Shown here: in pieces, positions 36,902 through 47,268 of the stretch
Layout of the letters: every line of letters begins with the position of its first letter
Numbering within the stretch: the first letter of the stretch is position 1
Translations under genes and position numbers: made by a program
The notes under the pieces: generated by a model
The model's input: the letters and a program-made list of their open reading frames with translations, nothing else
What the model was told of the DNA's origin: nothing
Database searches by the model: none
DNA from: Marinomonas sp. TW1
GTDB taxonomy: Bacteria; Pseudomonadota; Gammaproteobacteria; Pseudomonadales; Marinomonadaceae
DNA length: 64,000 nucleotides
Direction: 5' to 3'
Assembly (NCBI RefSeq): GCF_001625355.1
Contig: NZ_JSEE01000016.1
Coordinates: forward strand, 1 to 64,000

Positions 36902-37801
36902 ATGAGACATCAATATCATCCATTAGGTTTTGAGGGATCTCGCATTGCTCAAGGTTTTTGGCGTTTACAAGAATGGGGCTGGTCTGCACAAGACACATTG
37001 GCTTTTGTTGAACAATGTTTGGCGCTTGGCGTGACCACATTTGATCATGCGGACATTTATGGTGACTATCAGTGTGAAGGCTTATTTGGTGAGGCGTTAA
37101 AGCGTAAACCAGAGCTTCGTGACAAGATGGAAATAGTCACTAAATGCAGTATTTTATTGCCTTCCGAGCAACGTCCAGAGATAAACGTGCATCGTTACGA
37201 CTATCGTAGTGAGCATATTTTGGCGAGTGTGGACCGTTCGTTGGAGAATCTGCAATGCGAATACATTGATACTTTGCTGTTGCATCGCCCCAGCCCTTTA
37301 ATGGATGCGGATGAAGTGGCACAAGCATTTGATCATTTGTTTACTTTGGGTAAGGTGAAACATTTTGGAGTATCAAATTTCACACCGCATCAGTTTGACT
37401 TGCTTCAATCTCGTACAGATGCCCCATTAATTGTTAATCAGGTTGAATTATCGCCATTGGCATTGCAACATTTTCAGGATGGTACTTTGGAGCATATGCA
37501 GCAGCATGCTGTAACACCAATGGCTTGGTCGCCTTTTGCTGGTGGTGATTTGTTTAGTGGGCAAACAGAGCGAGCCCAGCGAGTGCGCAATTTGCTTCAT
37601 GAACTGGCAGACAATATGGGCGCTTCAGTGGACCAGATTGTTGTGGCTTGGCTGTTAAGGCATCCAGCAGGCATCTGTCCTGTGATGGGATCCGGTAAGA
37701 TTGACCGTTTACAAAGTGCGGTTGAGGCTTGTCAAATTCGTTTAAGTGATGATGATTGGTTTCGGGTTCTCATCACGTCACAAGGTCATGATGTGCCATA
37801 A
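36902..37801 (+). CDS. Aldo/keto reductase (YdhF-like)
   Basis: A 299-residue NADPH-dependent oxidoreductase of the AKR superfamily. The catalytic tetrad is visible: Asp and Tyr in FDHADIYGDYQ, Lys in IVTKCSI, His in LLLHRPSPLMD. KVKHFGVSNFTPHQFDLL and VNQVELSPL are family landmarks, and GSGKIDRLQSA is the NADP phosphate-binding site. It most resembles E. coli YdhF, for which the natural substrate is unknown. AAAAGGAT precedes ATG 36902. It is monocistronic, with a terminator after it. Confidence 0.92.
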   Translation: MRHQYHPLGFEGSRIAQGFWRLQEWGWSAQDTLAFVEQCLALGVTTFDHADIYGDYQCEGLFGEALKRKPELRDKMEIVTKCSILLPSEQRPEINVHRYDYRSEHILASVDRSLENLQCEYIDTLLLHRPSPLMDADEVAQAFDHLFTLGKVKHFGVSNFTPHQFDLLQSRTDAPLIVNQVELSPLALQHFQDGTLEHMQQHAVTPMAWSPFAGGDLFSGQTERAQRVRNLLHELADNMGASVDQIVVAWLLRHPAGICPVMGSGKIDRLQSAVEACQIRLSDDDWFRVLITSQGHDVP

Positions 37802-37822
37802 AAGCAAGTATTTAGATGTCTT

Positions 37823-37849
37823 AAAAACCGCCTAGAGCGGTTTTTTTTG
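37823..37849 (+). terminator. Terminator of the aldo/keto reductase gene
   Basis: AAAAACCGC-CTAGA-GCGGTTTTTTTT stem with T-run, 22 bases after the stop codon. Confidence 0.9.
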
Positions 37850-37968
37850 TATCTAGTGTTGCCCTTTGTTTTGCTAGGTAGAGAAAGCGTAGCGTTTCGT
37901 AATTGTCTAGAGGAAAGCGATCTTGGTTTATTTATACTGCTGAGTAATTTGAATTTACGAGGTAGGGT

Positions 37969-38484
37969 ATGACTAAATCCAGTGTTCTAGCGTGCATCAC
38001 TTACATTTTGTCTGCGGTCATAGGCATGACAGCGACAGCGGCCAGTTTACCTGAGCCAACAGGCAAGGTGATCTTAACGGTTTCTGGCCAAATTACTCAC
38101 ACTAATACCGACCATAATACGGCCGAATTTGATCGTGACATGTTGTTGTCGTTGGGAGCCTTTGATTTAGAAACGGTTACCCCTTGGACGGAAGGATCTG
38201 ATTTGTATCAAGGTCCGATGTTGAGCTCTGTCTTACAAGCTGTTGGCGCAATGGGAGTTAGCTTAAAAGTGTCCGCTCTGAATGATTACAGTGCGAAGAT
38301 GCCGATTTCTGATGCGTTTGATTTTGACGTTCTGTTGGCTATGGATATGAATGGTAAGCCGATGTCGATTCGTGATAAAGGGCCATTGTTTGTTCTTTAT
38401 CCTTTCAGTGACATGCCTGAGCTTAATAATGAAGTAATACACAATCGCTCAGTTTGGCAGATTAAAGCGATGCTGGTTGAGTAA
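37969..38484 (+). CDS. Periplasmic molybdopterin-oxidoreductase-fold protein
   Basis: A 171-residue protein with a signal peptide ([19 protein letters not shown], cleavage before SLPEP). The mature part ([30 protein letters not shown] ... [22 protein letters not shown] ... [48 protein letters not shown]) follows the sulfite-oxidase/YedY-like molybdopterin-binding fold. The cofactor cysteine is absent, so it is probably a ligand-binding rather than redox version. Its stop is followed immediately by, or overlaps, the histidine kinase gene, so it is likely an accessory sensor for that kinase. Confidence 0.75.
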   Translation: MTKSSVLACITYILSAVIGMTATAASLPEPTGKVILTVSGQITHTNTDHNTAEFDRDMLLSLGAFDLETVTPWTEGSDLYQGPMLSSVLQAVGAMGVSLKVSALNDYSAKMPISDAFDFDVLLAMDMNGKPMSIRDKGPLFVLYPFSDMPELNNEVIHNRSVWQIKAMLVE

Positions 38485-38491
38485 TCGATTG

Positions 38492-40906
38492 ATGAGGCCC
38501 ATGTTGTTTCTGAGACCGCTGCGCTCTGTTGCGGAAAAACGCTCATCCATCTATCTATTGGTGAGTGCTGCGTTCATTTTTCTAGCCGTCACGGCAGGCA
38601 TCTTTTTTGAGTTAGTCGAGCGTCAGAAAGTCATCATGTCGGCTGTCGAGGAAGATGCTTTGTGGGCATCTTATCAACTGGATAGAGAAGCATTAAAACT
38701 CAGAAATGCTTTAAAATTACTGGAAGATCAACCAGACGAAGAGCGTCTTCAAGAAGCGAAAGATCGCTTTGATATTCTCTACAGTCGTTTAAATATTGTT
38801 AAGTTTGGCCAACTTAAGCAAGTGTTCCAACGATTGCCGAATGCCGATCAGGTGACCGAAGTTATCTCCAATAAATTAACGTATCTCGATTCATTATTGT
38901 TTGTTGATGGCGAACAGGTTGATGTAGAAAGAGCGCTTAAGGAAAGTAATAACATTTTAAAAGCTACTGAATCCATCGTCTTAGATACGCTTACGTTAAG
39001 ATCGGCTGAAAAAGTGGAGCGAAGAGCCGTATCTTATGATTTGTTTATCAAATTGGCCAGTTTGATTTTTGTATTGGCCATTACGGTGATGTTCATCATC
39101 TATATGTTGTTCAGACAATTGCGCATTGCAACCGAATCCTACCAAAAATCCATAGAGCTTACCGATGAATTAGAGCAGGCTGTTCAATCAGCGGAAAAGG
39201 CTCTTAAGGTGAAATCAGAGTTCATGGCGACCATGAGTCATGAAATTCGTACGCCAATGAATGCCATTATTGGTTTTAGTCATCTACTCTTAGATGAGGC
39301 ATTAGAGAATAAGGTTCATGATAGGGTGAAAAAAATCCAAACCTCGGCCGATGCTCTGTTACATATTATTAATGGCATATTGGAGTTTTCAAAACTGGAA
39401 TCAGATGGCGTTGAGTTGGAAGAGGCAGAGTTTCGTCTAGACCAAGTGTTGGAATACGTTTTTCAGGTCAATGCCGAGATGGCCTGTAAGAAGAATCTTC
39501 ATTTTAGTGTTAGCCGTGATTTTGAGTTATCTAATCATTTGATTGGTGATCAAACGCGGCTTCAGCAAATCATGATTAATTTGCTAAGTAACGCCATTAA
39601 ATTTACCCAAGAAGGGCGAGTTGATTTGCGAGTAGGCTTGGCTGACACAGGTCAACTGCTTATCGAAGTACAAGATACCGGTGTTGGAATCGGTAATAAC
39701 ATGGATGTGTTCGAGCCCTTCAAACAAGCGGATAGTAGTACGACGCGTTTGTTTGGTGGTACTGGATTAGGGTTGAGTATTACTCGCCAGTTAGTGGACT
39801 TATTTGGTGGTGAATTGTCCTATGTTAGCGCTGCAGGGGCTGGTGCCTTGTTCAAAGTCGTTATGCCATATCGACCTGTGGATTTAAAAGGCCAGCAAAA
39901 CACCAAATTGGTTTTGTTAAAAGAAGACGCGTATCTAGTGGACTTTCTTTATGAAAGCGGCATGGAAAATATTGTTTTGATGGATGCAACCGAGGTCGTT
40001 GGGCATTTTTCCAGTCAGTCAAAAGACTTAAGTGTTAATGCCATTTTAGTGAGTTATGACTACTTCTCTCGATCTAAGCAACAAAACCCTAGTTTGTACC
40101 GTATGTTGAAAAATCAGGCGGCCATATATTGCAAACAAGATATGTCTCAACATACTGAATCGTGTTCGGTTTTGGTGACGCCAAAACAGGTTGAAGAACT
40201 AAAAAACAAGAACAGGGTTTTGTTGTTTGCTGATGATTGCGATGACGCATCAGGAAAAGGTGAGTCACTAGAAGCTCACTTTATGAAGAATAAACGCATT
40301 TTATTGGCGGAAGATAATGTTGTGAATGCCAATATTGTAAAGGCCATTTACAACAAAATGGGGATAGCACTGGATTGGGCTGAAAATGGCGAGCAAGCCT
40401 ATGCTAAAGCCATAGAAACTCCTTATGATTTAATTTTAATGGATATACGGATGCCTATTATGGACGGCTATCAAGCCACTCAGCTAATTCGAGATAAATT
40501 AGGAGATCAAGCTCCCATTATTTTGTGTTTAACTGCGGATGTGGTGAATGTCGATGGTGCCGAAAAGGTAGATACGTTATTTGATGATGTTATGTATAAA
40601 CCGCTTGATCATCATATGTTAATTAAGAAAACCATAACCTTGCTTACGGCAAAAGAAGCGATGCGCCATGTGCAGGCAGTCATACCCAATGACCAACAAG
40701 AAAGGTTGGCTGAAATCGAAGTTATAGAACAACTCTTAATAGTCGGTGATGTGTCCTCTGAGGAAAAAGTGAAGGGGCTGTTACTCTGGTTGACGGACAA
40801 GGATCAACGGGAAATCCTTCAACAGGTATTGGCCTACATCAAGGATTATGACTTCCAAGATGCCATTAGGGTTTTGCAAGAGTTGAAAAGGTTATATTTA
40901 TCATGA
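38492..40906 (+). CDS. Hybrid sensor histidine kinase
   Basis: An 804-residue membrane kinase; ATG 38492 is used, TTG 38477 is an alternative overlapping the previous stop. Order: transmembrane helix ([19 protein letters not shown]), periplasmic helical sensor of about 140 residues, second helix ([20 protein letters not shown]), coiled coil, HisKA with [24 protein letters not shown] (phospho-His), HATPase with [26 protein letters not shown] and [13 protein letters not shown], a degenerate receiver-like stretch, then an intact receiver ([14 protein letters not shown] ... [20 protein letters not shown], phospho-Asp in LMD). A C-terminal helical region follows. It overlaps the HD-GYP regulator by 4 bases. 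Confidence 0.93.
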   Translation: MRPMLFLRPLRSVAEKRSSIYLLVSAAFIFLAVTAGIFFELVERQKVIMSAVEEDALWASYQLDREALKLRNALKLLEDQPDEERLQEAKDRFDILYSRLNIVKFGQLKQVFQRLPNADQVTEVISNKLTYLDSLLFVDGEQVDVERALKESNNILKATESIVLDTLTLRSAEKVERRAVSYDLFIKLASLIFVLAITVMFIIYMLFRQLRIATESYQKSIELTDELEQAVQSAEKALKVKSEFMATMSHEIRTPMNAIIGFSHLLLDEALENKVHDRVKKIQTSADALLHIINGILEFSKLESDGVELEEAEFRLDQVLEYVFQVNAEMACKKNLHFSVSRDFELSNHLIGDQTRLQQIMINLLSNAIKFTQEGRVDLRVGLADTGQLLIEVQDTGVGIGNNMDVFEPFKQADSSTTRLFGGTGLGLSITRQLVDLFGGELSYVSAAGAGALFKVVMPYRPVDLKGQQNTKLVLLKEDAYLVDFLYESGMENIVLMDATEVVGHFSSQSKDLSVNAILVSYDYFSRSKQQNPSLYRMLKNQAAIYCKQDMSQHTESCSVLVTPKQVEELKNKNRVLLFADDCDDASGKGESLEAHFMKNKRILLAEDNVVNANIVKAIYNKMGIALDWAENGEQAYAKAIETPYDLILMDIRMPIMDGYQATQLIRDKLGDQAPIILCLTADVVNVDGAEKVDTLFDDVMYKPLDHHMLIKKTITLLTAKEAMRHVQAVIPNDQQERLAEIEVIEQLLIVGDVSSEEKVKGLLLWLTDKDQREILQQVLAYIKDYDFQDAIRVLQELKRLYLS

Positions 40907-41994
40907 GTTTACACGGACAAAAGCCAATGAATATGATGACGAATAACATTAATACCTTCACAGATAAGAAAAAAGTGTTGATCGTAGATGATGTGCCAAG
41001 AAATATTGATTTGCTCAAAGACATACTGGCTGAACATTATCAGGTTCAGGTAGCGAAAAGTGGGGAAGTGGCGTTAAATATTATTGCGACCAGTGCGCCA
41101 GATATTGTCTTATTGGATGTCATGATGCCTGGGATGAGCGGTTTTGAAGTATGTGAAAGGTTAAAAAGCCAAGAGCAGACGGCTGACATTCCGGTGATAT
41201 TCTTAACGGCTGCAACCGATATGCAAAATGAAATAGAAGGCTTCAGGGTTGGGGCCGTTGATTTTATTACCAAGCCAATTTCACCCATGACGACTTTGTC
41301 TAGAGTGTCAACTCACTTGAAACTATCGGAAAATGATAAGCAAAATAAAGCCATTATTGCCGCCCGTACTCAGCAATTAGACGATGCCCTTGAATCAGCG
41401 GTAACCATGCTGGGTGAAGTGGGACATTTAAATGATTCTGATACTGGTATTCACATGTGGCGCATGGCCGATTACAGCGCTGCGTTAGCAAGAGCAGCAG
41501 GCTGGAAGGAAGAGCAGGTTGAGCTATTACGCTTAGCGGCTCCCATGCACGATACCGGTAAAGTTGCGATTCCTCACTCTATTTTAAAATCGCCTAATAA
41601 GCTAACGGATGAAGAAATGGACATCATGAAGTCTCATACGGTGGCGGGTTATAATATTCTAAGTAAAAGCAATGCCCCATTATTTCAATTGGCCGCGCAG
41701 GCCGCACTTGGGCATCATGAGAAATGGGATGGATCTGGTTACCCCTATGGTTTGGCTGAGGAAGCCATACCTCAATCGGCTCGAATTGTGGGCATGGCCG
41801 ATGTCTTTGATGCGCTTACTATGGAGCGTTCTTATAAAAAGAGTTGGACGATTGAAGAGGCATTGGCACATATCGAGACTTCTTCGGGATCTCACTTTGA
41901 TCCAGAATTAGTACGTTTGTTTTTATCCATTGAAGATGAACTGATTAGTATCCAGCAAAAATGGCATTTACGAGAAGTAGAGCAGGCAAAGTAA
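40903..41994 (+). CDS. Response regulator with HD-GYP domain (c-di-GMP phosphodiesterase)
   Basis: A 363-residue protein, start overlapping the kinase stop (ATGA). The receiver domain at about residues 23-140 has [18 protein letters not shown], phospho-Asp in [18 protein letters not shown], and Lys in DFITKPISP. The HD-GYP domain at about 175-350 has [46 protein letters not shown] and MADVFDALT. All metal ligands and the HHExxxGxGYP segment are present, so c-di-GMP hydrolysis is expected. The kinase and this regulator should couple a periplasmic signal to c-di-GMP levels. Confidence 0.95.
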   Translation: MSLHGQKPMNMMTNNINTFTDKKKVLIVDDVPRNIDLLKDILAEHYQVQVAKSGEVALNIIATSAPDIVLLDVMMPGMSGFEVCERLKSQEQTADIPVIFLTAATDMQNEIEGFRVGAVDFITKPISPMTTLSRVSTHLKLSENDKQNKAIIAARTQQLDDALESAVTMLGEVGHLNDSDTGIHMWRMADYSAALARAAGWKEEQVELLRLAAPMHDTGKVAIPHSILKSPNKLTDEEMDIMKSHTVAGYNILSKSNAPLFQLAAQAALGHHEKWDGSGYPYGLAEEAIPQSARIVGMADVFDALTMERSYKKSWTIEEALAHIETSSGSHFDPELVRLFLSIEDELISIQQKWHLREVEQAK

Positions 41995-42018
41995 GGCTTT
42001 TAAAATAAAGCCTTACTT
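41989..42018. terminator. Palindrome between HD-GYP and YchJ genes
   Basis: AAGTAAGGCTTT-TAAAAT-AAAGCCTTACTT: a perfect 12-bp stem that includes the HD-GYP stop codon. It lies between convergent genes. There is no long T-run, so termination may be modest. Confidence 0.6.
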
Positions 42019-42051
42019 CATCGACTAAAAGGTCATGACAAGGTCGACCAT

Positions 42052-42561
42052 TTAGGCAATTGCACAGCACTTTTTGTACTTTTTACCTGATCCACATGAA
42101 CATGGGTCATTACGACCTATCTTCATTTCATCGGATTTGATCAAAGGCGTGTTCTTTTCTACCTCATGCTCACCAGATAGGTAAAACCATTGACCTTTTA
42201 CTTTTTTGAACAGAGAGCGTTCACTAAGGCGTCCTATGTGCTTCCCTTCTTTGAAATGAGCAGAAAAAGATACCATGCCGGTTTTGTCTTTTTCTAAACC
42301 CTCTTCGGTATCGTTGATTTCGAGTTTAATCCATTGGGTGTTTTGATTGCTTTCTTCTATGTCATTGGCGTTTTGTTTTGGGTCTTCTTTGAGTTTTTGA
42401 GTAGTCGCAATGTACTCAAAATCACCAATCGCGAATGCGGTATACCGTGAACGCATTAAAATTTCCGCTGTTGGCGCGGTACCTGGGTTGTTATGGTACA
42501 TACCACAGCACATTTCGTAGGGATTGCCCGTTCCACATGGACAATTCACTGGGATTGGCAT
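42052..42561 (-). CDS. YchJ family SEC-C motif protein
   Basis: A 169-residue protein with an SEC-C zinc knuckle at each end: [15 protein letters not shown] and [18 protein letters not shown]. Between them lies an NTF2-like domain ([22 protein letters not shown] ... WIKLEI ... [36 protein letters not shown]). This is the UPF0225/YchJ layout. The SEC-C motif, named from SecA, binds zinc and often mediates contact with SecB or the ribosome, but the function of YchJ is not known. It is divergent from sbcB. Confidence 0.92.
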   Translation of the reverse strand: MPIPVNCPCGTGNPYEMCCGMYHNNPGTAPTAEILMRSRYTAFAIGDFEYIATTQKLKEDPKQNANDIEESNQNTQWIKLEINDTEEGLEKDKTGMVSFSAHFKEGKHIGRLSERSLFKKVKGQWFYLSGEHEVEKNTPLIKSDEMKIGRNDPCSCGSGKKYKKCCAIA

Positions 42562-42641
42562 AGAACAACTCCTCTCATCGCCAAAAACACTTTAAGATGC
42601 GTATAATACGGTTTTTCTTTAACGGCTAACAGGAATTATTT

Positions 42642-44096
42642 GTGACTGCAGCGGGCCCAACGTCATTTTTTTGGTTTGATTTTGAAACAACAGGGACGGA
42701 CCCAGCGAGAGATCGTCCTATGCAATTTGCCGGCATTAGAACCGATCTCAATTTTAACCCTATCGGTGAACCTGTTATGTTTTACTGCCGTCTGGCAGAA
42801 GACACATTGCCTCAGCCAGAAGCCTGTTTGTTGACTGGCATTAGTCCGCAGGATGCGAACCGAGAGGGTTTGTGTGAAGCGGAATTCATGCAAGCCGTGG
42901 AAGCTGAACTCTCCCTTCCTGGTACCTGTGCACTCGGTTATAACACCATACGATTTGATGATGAAGTGGTGCGTCACGGGTTTTATCGTAACTTTATCGA
43001 CCCATATGCCCGTGAATGGCAAAATAATTGTTCTCGTTGGGACATGATTGATCTGGTTCGTATGACGTACGCCATGCGCCCAGATGGTATTGTTTGGCCA
43101 AAGAAAGAAGATGGCCAAGTATCCATGAAGTTAGAGGACCTGACTAAGGCAAACAACATTGCTCATGAGCAAGCGCACGATGCCTTGTCAGATGTGTATG
43201 GCACCATTGAAATAGCAAAATTGATTCAAGATAAACAACCTAAATTATTTGCTTACTATTTTAAAATGCGCCAAAAACATGAATTGCAGCAATTCATTGA
43301 CCCTGTTCGTATGAAACCATTTCTACACATTTCTGGCATGTTTGGACAGGCACGACATTATGCAGCGTTTGTGGTGCCTATTGCGCCTCATCCAACCAAT
43401 AAAAATGGCGTGATTGTGTGGGATTTAATGGCAGATGCTCAACCTCTTTTAGAGTTAAGTGTGGAGGAGATTCGCCATCGTGTTTTTACCCGACAAGATG
43501 AGCTTGGCGAGGTGTCTCGTTTGCCTTTAAAAGTGATTCATTATAATCGTGCGCCAGCGGTGGCACCTGCTACCTTCTTAAAAGACGAACAGGTTGTGAC
43601 CCGGCTTGGTCTAGAGGGTGATAAATGCCGTCACAATCTTGCCATGATAAAACAGCATACTGATTTGGCGGCGAAGCTAAGCGATGTGTTTATCCAAGAA
43701 GAGCGTAAGATTGATAAAGATCCAGATTTAATGTTGTATTCAGGTGGTTTCTTTTCTCGAGAAGATAAAACCAGAATGGAGACCATTCGATCAACACCAG
43801 CAGCGCATTTAGCGGAATTGAGTTTGTCCTTTGATGATCGACGTTTACCTGAAATGTTGACGCGTTACATTGGCCGTAACTATCCGGAGCAATTAACTGA
43901 ACAACAACGACAGGAATGGGAAGAGTATCGTCAAATTCGCTTGTTAGAGGCGGATGGTGGTGGCTCTATTACCATGGCGCAATATTTTGATCGTCTAAAT
44001 GCCATCGCCCAAACACCCGATTTGTCGAGTCAGCAACAAATCATGCTGCAGGATTTAGCAGACTATGCGCAAAGTATTTACCCAATGGATATGTAA
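42642..44096 (+). CDS. sbcB: Exodeoxyribonuclease I
   Basis: A 484-residue 3'-5' single-strand DNA exonuclease acting in recombination and mismatch repair. It starts at GTG 42642. The DEDDh catalytic motifs are intact: FFWFDFETTGTDPARDRPMQFA, LGYNTIRFDDEVVRHGFYRNF, and ANNIAHEQAHDALSDVYGTIEIAKLI. The C-terminal SH3-like and helical regions include LFSREDKTRM-type FFSREDKTRMETIR and RYIGRNYPEQL. Length is close to E. coli ExoI (475). It lies 9 bases before the AI-2E transporter gene. Confidence 0.97.
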   Translation: MTAAGPTSFFWFDFETTGTDPARDRPMQFAGIRTDLNFNPIGEPVMFYCRLAEDTLPQPEACLLTGISPQDANREGLCEAEFMQAVEAELSLPGTCALGYNTIRFDDEVVRHGFYRNFIDPYAREWQNNCSRWDMIDLVRMTYAMRPDGIVWPKKEDGQVSMKLEDLTKANNIAHEQAHDALSDVYGTIEIAKLIQDKQPKLFAYYFKMRQKHELQQFIDPVRMKPFLHISGMFGQARHYAAFVVPIAPHPTNKNGVIVWDLMADAQPLLELSVEEIRHRVFTRQDELGEVSRLPLKVIHYNRAPAVAPATFLKDEQVVTRLGLEGDKCRHNLAMIKQHTDLAAKLSDVFIQEERKIDKDPDLMLYSGGFFSREDKTRMETIRSTPAAHLAELSLSFDDRRLPEMLTRYIGRNYPEQLTEQQRQEWEEYRQIRLLEADGGGSITMAQYFDRLNAIAQTPDLSSQQQIMLQDLADYAQSIYPMDM

Positions 44097-44105
44097 GGCA
44101 AAAAC

Positions 44106-45146
44106 ATGAGTGAACAGCATAAAGGTATTCAGTGGTTAGTCGGCTTTGCGGCGTTTATCATTATTATCGCGGGGTTAAAAGCCGCCTCACAAATTGTCGT
44201 GCCTTTTATGTTGTCAGTGTTTATTGCCATCATTTGTGCACCCGCTATGTCGAGTTTACGACAACGTAAAGTGCCCACTTGGCTATCCATTGTGCTGGTG
44301 GTTTTCTTGATTTTGATAGGGATAGGTTCCATTGCTTTATTAGTTGGAGCATCACTTGATAGTTTTTCCAGTCAGCTGCCCAATTATAAGCAGCGTTTTG
44401 CTGAAGAAATGTCAGGCGTCATTCAATTGTTGAATAACGTTGGCATTCAAGTGTCTTATGATCAGGTAAAAGGTTACATCGACCCATCTTCTTTGATGCA
44501 AATGGTTGCCAATGCGTTGCGCGGTTTAGGTAGTGCCTTAACCAACCTGGTTTTGGTGGTGATGATCGTGATCTTCATTTTATTTGAAGCGGTTGAATTG
44601 CCACATAAATTATCTCGTGCATTAAACGATGCATCAGAGTCGATGGGGCGGTTCGAAACCTTTATTAATTCGGTTAACCGATATTTAGTGATTAAAACCT
44701 TGGTGAGTATTTTAACGGGGGCGTTAATTACCACTTGGTTGTGGGTATTGGGGATAGACTTTCCAATCTTATGGGGGGTCTGTGCTTTTTTACTTAATTT
44801 TGTGCCGAATATCGGTTCTATTATTGCCGCTATTCCCGCTGTTTTATTGGCGTTTGTTCAGTTGGGTAGTCTCTCGGCCGGTCTGACGGCGCTTGGCTTT
44901 GTGGTTGTGAATCTGATTGTTGGGAATATCATTGAGCCAAGGTATATGGGTAAAGGACTAGGCTTGTCGACCTTAGTGGTTTTCTTATCTTTACTCTTAT
45001 GGGGTTGGGTTTTTGGTCCGGTAGGTATGCTTTTATCCATTCCATTGACTATTATTGTAAAACTGGCATTTGAGGCGAACCCTAAGATGCGTTGGTTGGC
45101 CATCATGCTGGATTCTGACAAAGGGATGTCAGAGGTAGAAAAATAA
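44106..45146 (+). CDS. AI-2E family transporter (PerM-like)
   Basis: A 346-residue inner-membrane protein with about eight hydrophobic segments: two pairs at the N-terminus (IIIIAGLKAASQIVVPFMLSVFIAIICAPAM; IVLVVFLILIGIGSIALLVGASL), a soluble part (SSQLPNYKQRFAEEMSGVIQLL), then a bundle with GVCAFLLNFVPNIGSIIAAIPAVLLAFVQLG and NIIEPRYMGKGLGLSTLVVFLSLLLWGWVFG, the family signature. Members include TqsA, an AI-2 exporter, and Na+/H+ antiporters, so the substrate is not determined. It is probably co-transcribed with sbcB. Confidence 0.9.
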   Translation: MSEQHKGIQWLVGFAAFIIIIAGLKAASQIVVPFMLSVFIAIICAPAMSSLRQRKVPTWLSIVLVVFLILIGIGSIALLVGASLDSFSSQLPNYKQRFAEEMSGVIQLLNNVGIQVSYDQVKGYIDPSSLMQMVANALRGLGSALTNLVLVVMIVIFILFEAVELPHKLSRALNDASESMGRFETFINSVNRYLVIKTLVSILTGALITTWLWVLGIDFPILWGVCAFLLNFVPNIGSIIAAIPAVLLAFVQLGSLSAGLTALGFVVVNLIVGNIIEPRYMGKGLGLSTLVVFLSLLLWGWVFGPVGMLLSIPLTIIVKLAFEANPKMRWLAIMLDSDKGMSEVEK

Positions 45147-45310
45147 AATCAAAAGACTGGTATATTATTTCAAATCTTGCTAGCGCATTTTAGATTAATT
45201 GTATATAATACCGCACTTAGATTTTCCTCTAGAGAAATCCCTGAGAAGTTTCGTTGAGGCATGTAAATTGTTACAGGCCTTACTCCCACCAAAAAAAGGT
45301 ACACATTTAC

Positions 45311-47179
45311 ATGTCTGATGCTGATATTCAGCCTACATTTGATTCGTTGGGCTTAATTGCCCCTGTTCTAAAAGCGGTTGCTGACCTCGGTTACGAGCAA
45401 CCCTCTGCTATCCAAGCGCAAAGTATTCCATATCTATTAGAAGGTCACGACCTTTTGGGGCAAGCGCAGACGGGTACTGGTAAGACGGCAGCATTTGCGC
45501 TTCCGCTCTTGTCTCGCATTGACGTGACAGATAAAACGACACAATTACTTGTATTGGCTCCAACTCGTGAACTTGCTATTCAGGTATCTGAAGCATTTCA
45601 AAGTTACGCTCGAAATATTCCTGACTTCCACGTATTGCCAATTTACGGCGGTATGTCTTATGACTCTCAGCTACGTCAACTTCGACGTGGTGTGCAAGTG
45701 GTCGTTGGTACACCGGGTCGTGTGATGGATCATATCCGTCGTAAGACTCTAAAATTGGATACCCTAAAAGCACTTGTGTTGGATGAAGCCGACGAAATGC
45801 TGCGCATGGGTTTCATTGATGATGTTGAGTGGATTCTGGAGCAAACGCCTGCAGAACGCCAAATCGCGTTGTTCTCGGCGACGATGCCTTCTGTGATTCG
45901 CCAGGTGGCTAACCGCCATTTGAACAATCCTAAAGAAGTGAAAATTGTCACTAAAACATCAACAGCGACCACCATCTCTCAAAAATACTGGCAAGTGAGC
46001 GGCTTACATAAGCTAGACGCTCTGACTCGTATTCTTGAGATGAACGAACACGATGGCATGATCATCTTTGTTCGTACTAAAGCGGCCACCGTTGAATTGG
46101 CTGAAAAGTTAACCGCTCGTGGTCACGCTTGTGAAGCATTGAATGGTGATATTAGTCAGAACTTACGTGAGCGTACGGTTGATCGTATCAAGAAAGGTCA
46201 AATCGACATTCTTGTCGCGACAGATGTGGTTGCGCGTGGTCTAGACGTTGAGCGTGTTAGTCACGTTGTTAACTATGATATTCCATACGATACTGAATCT
46301 TACGTTCACCGTATCGGTCGTACGGGTCGTGCTGGTCGCTCTGGAACGGCTATTTTGTTTGTTGCTCATCGTGAGCGTCGCATGTTGCAAGCCATTGAGC
46401 GTGCAACTCGTCAGCCAATCGAAAAGATGAATTTGCCAACGGCATCTGACATCAATGAGCAACGTGTTAGCCGCTTTAAACAACGCATCACAGACACCAT
46501 GGATAACGAAAACCTTGATTTCTTCTTGGAGCTAGTACAAAGCTACCAAAAAGAAAACGAAGTTGATCCTATTAAAATGGCGGCTGCGTTAGCGCATATG
46601 GCACAAGGTAAAAACCCTTTGCTATTGTCTGAAATGGAAGTTCGTCAAGAGCGTCGTGAGCGTCGCGAAGGTCGTGATAGCCGCGACGGTCGTGATAGCC
46701 GCGACGGTCGTGAAGAGCGAGCGCCACGTGAGCGTAAAGTTCGTCCGGTAACGGCGGATGCCATGCCGCTTAAGGATGATCCTAATACAGCGATGACACG
46801 TTACGTCGTTCAAGTCGGTTACAGTGCTGGTGTTAAACCAGGTAACATTGTCGGTGCGATTGCGAACGAAGCGTCCATCGAAAGTCGTTATATTGGTCAC
46901 ATCGAAATCTATGAAGATTTTGCGACCGTTGATTTACCTTCAAACTTGGAATCTGGTGCGTTAGGTAAATTAAGTAAGATGCGCATTTGTGGTCAACGCA
47001 CAGACATCGCCAAATTAGAAAATGCTGACGAGTTAAACAAGCGTGCTGCATCGCCATCTGGACGTCGTCGTCCTGGTGGTGGCGAGCGTCGTGGTTACGG
47101 TGATCGTGAGCGCCGTCGTTCAAATGGCGGTCGTGACCGTGGTGAGCGCCGTCCACGTGCTCCTCGTAAAGACAGTTAA
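45311..47179 (+). CDS. deaD: DEAD-box RNA helicase DeaD/CsdA
   Basis: A 622-residue helicase. ATG 45311 (MSDADIQPTFDSLGL) is preferred; the upstream open frame is leader. Motifs: Q-motif GYEQPSAIQAQSIP, AQTGTGKTAAF, PTRELAIQV, GTPGRVMDH, VLDEADEMLRMGF, LFSATMP, ATDVVARGLDV, HRIGRTGRAGRSG. A DbpA-type RNA-binding domain follows (about 475-555; GYSAGVKPGNIVGAIANEA ... IEIYEDFATVDLPSNL), framed by Arg-rich tracts (RERREGRDSRDGRDSRDGRE and GGERRGYGDRERRRSNGGR). It acts in ribosome assembly and mRNA decay, mostly in the cold. A 160-base leader with a TATAAT box fits cold-shock control. Confidence 0.95.
   Translation: MSDADIQPTFDSLGLIAPVLKAVADLGYEQPSAIQAQSIPYLLEGHDLLGQAQTGTGKTAAFALPLLSRIDVTDKTTQLLVLAPTRELAIQVSEAFQSYARNIPDFHVLPIYGGMSYDSQLRQLRRGVQVVVGTPGRVMDHIRRKTLKLDTLKALVLDEADEMLRMGFIDDVEWILEQTPAERQIALFSATMPSVIRQVANRHLNNPKEVKIVTKTSTATTISQKYWQVSGLHKLDALTRILEMNEHDGMIIFVRTKAATVELAEKLTARGHACEALNGDISQNLRERTVDRIKKGQIDILVATDVVARGLDVERVSHVVNYDIPYDTESYVHRIGRTGRAGRSGTAILFVAHRERRMLQAIERATRQPIEKMNLPTASDINEQRVSRFKQRITDTMDNENLDFFLELVQSYQKENEVDPIKMAAALAHMAQGKNPLLLSEMEVRQERRERREGRDSRDGRDSRDGREERAPRERKVRPVTADAMPLKDDPNTAMTRYVVQVGYSAGVKPGNIVGAIANEASIESRYIGHIEIYEDFATVDLPSNLESGALGKLSKMRICGQRTDIAKLENADELNKRAASPSGRRRPGGGERRGYGDRERRRSNGGRDRGERRPRAPRKDS
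46670..46710 (+). repeat. 18-bp tandem repeat inside deaD
   Basis: GGTCGTGATAGCCGCGAC is repeated in tandem just over twice, encoding GRDSRD units of the Arg-rich linker. Such in-frame repeats can change in copy number by slippage without breaking the gene. Confidence 0.8.
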
Positions 47180-47184
47180 GTAAT

Positions 47185-47216
47185 TAAAAAAGCCGCTAAT
47201 AAGCGGCTTTTTTTTG
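47185..47216 (+). terminator. Terminator of deaD
   Basis: AAAAAAGCCGC-TAATAA-GCGGCTTTTTTTT: a GC stem with symmetrical A/T-runs. Confidence 0.93.
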
Positions 47217-47268
47217 GCTAGACGATACACTTTTAAAGTACTTTTTTATTTATCTTAAAGGGCAAAAG

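Noticed and set aside
46670-46710. CRISPR-like short repeat
   Set aside because: The repeats are tandem without spacers and lie in frame within deaD.
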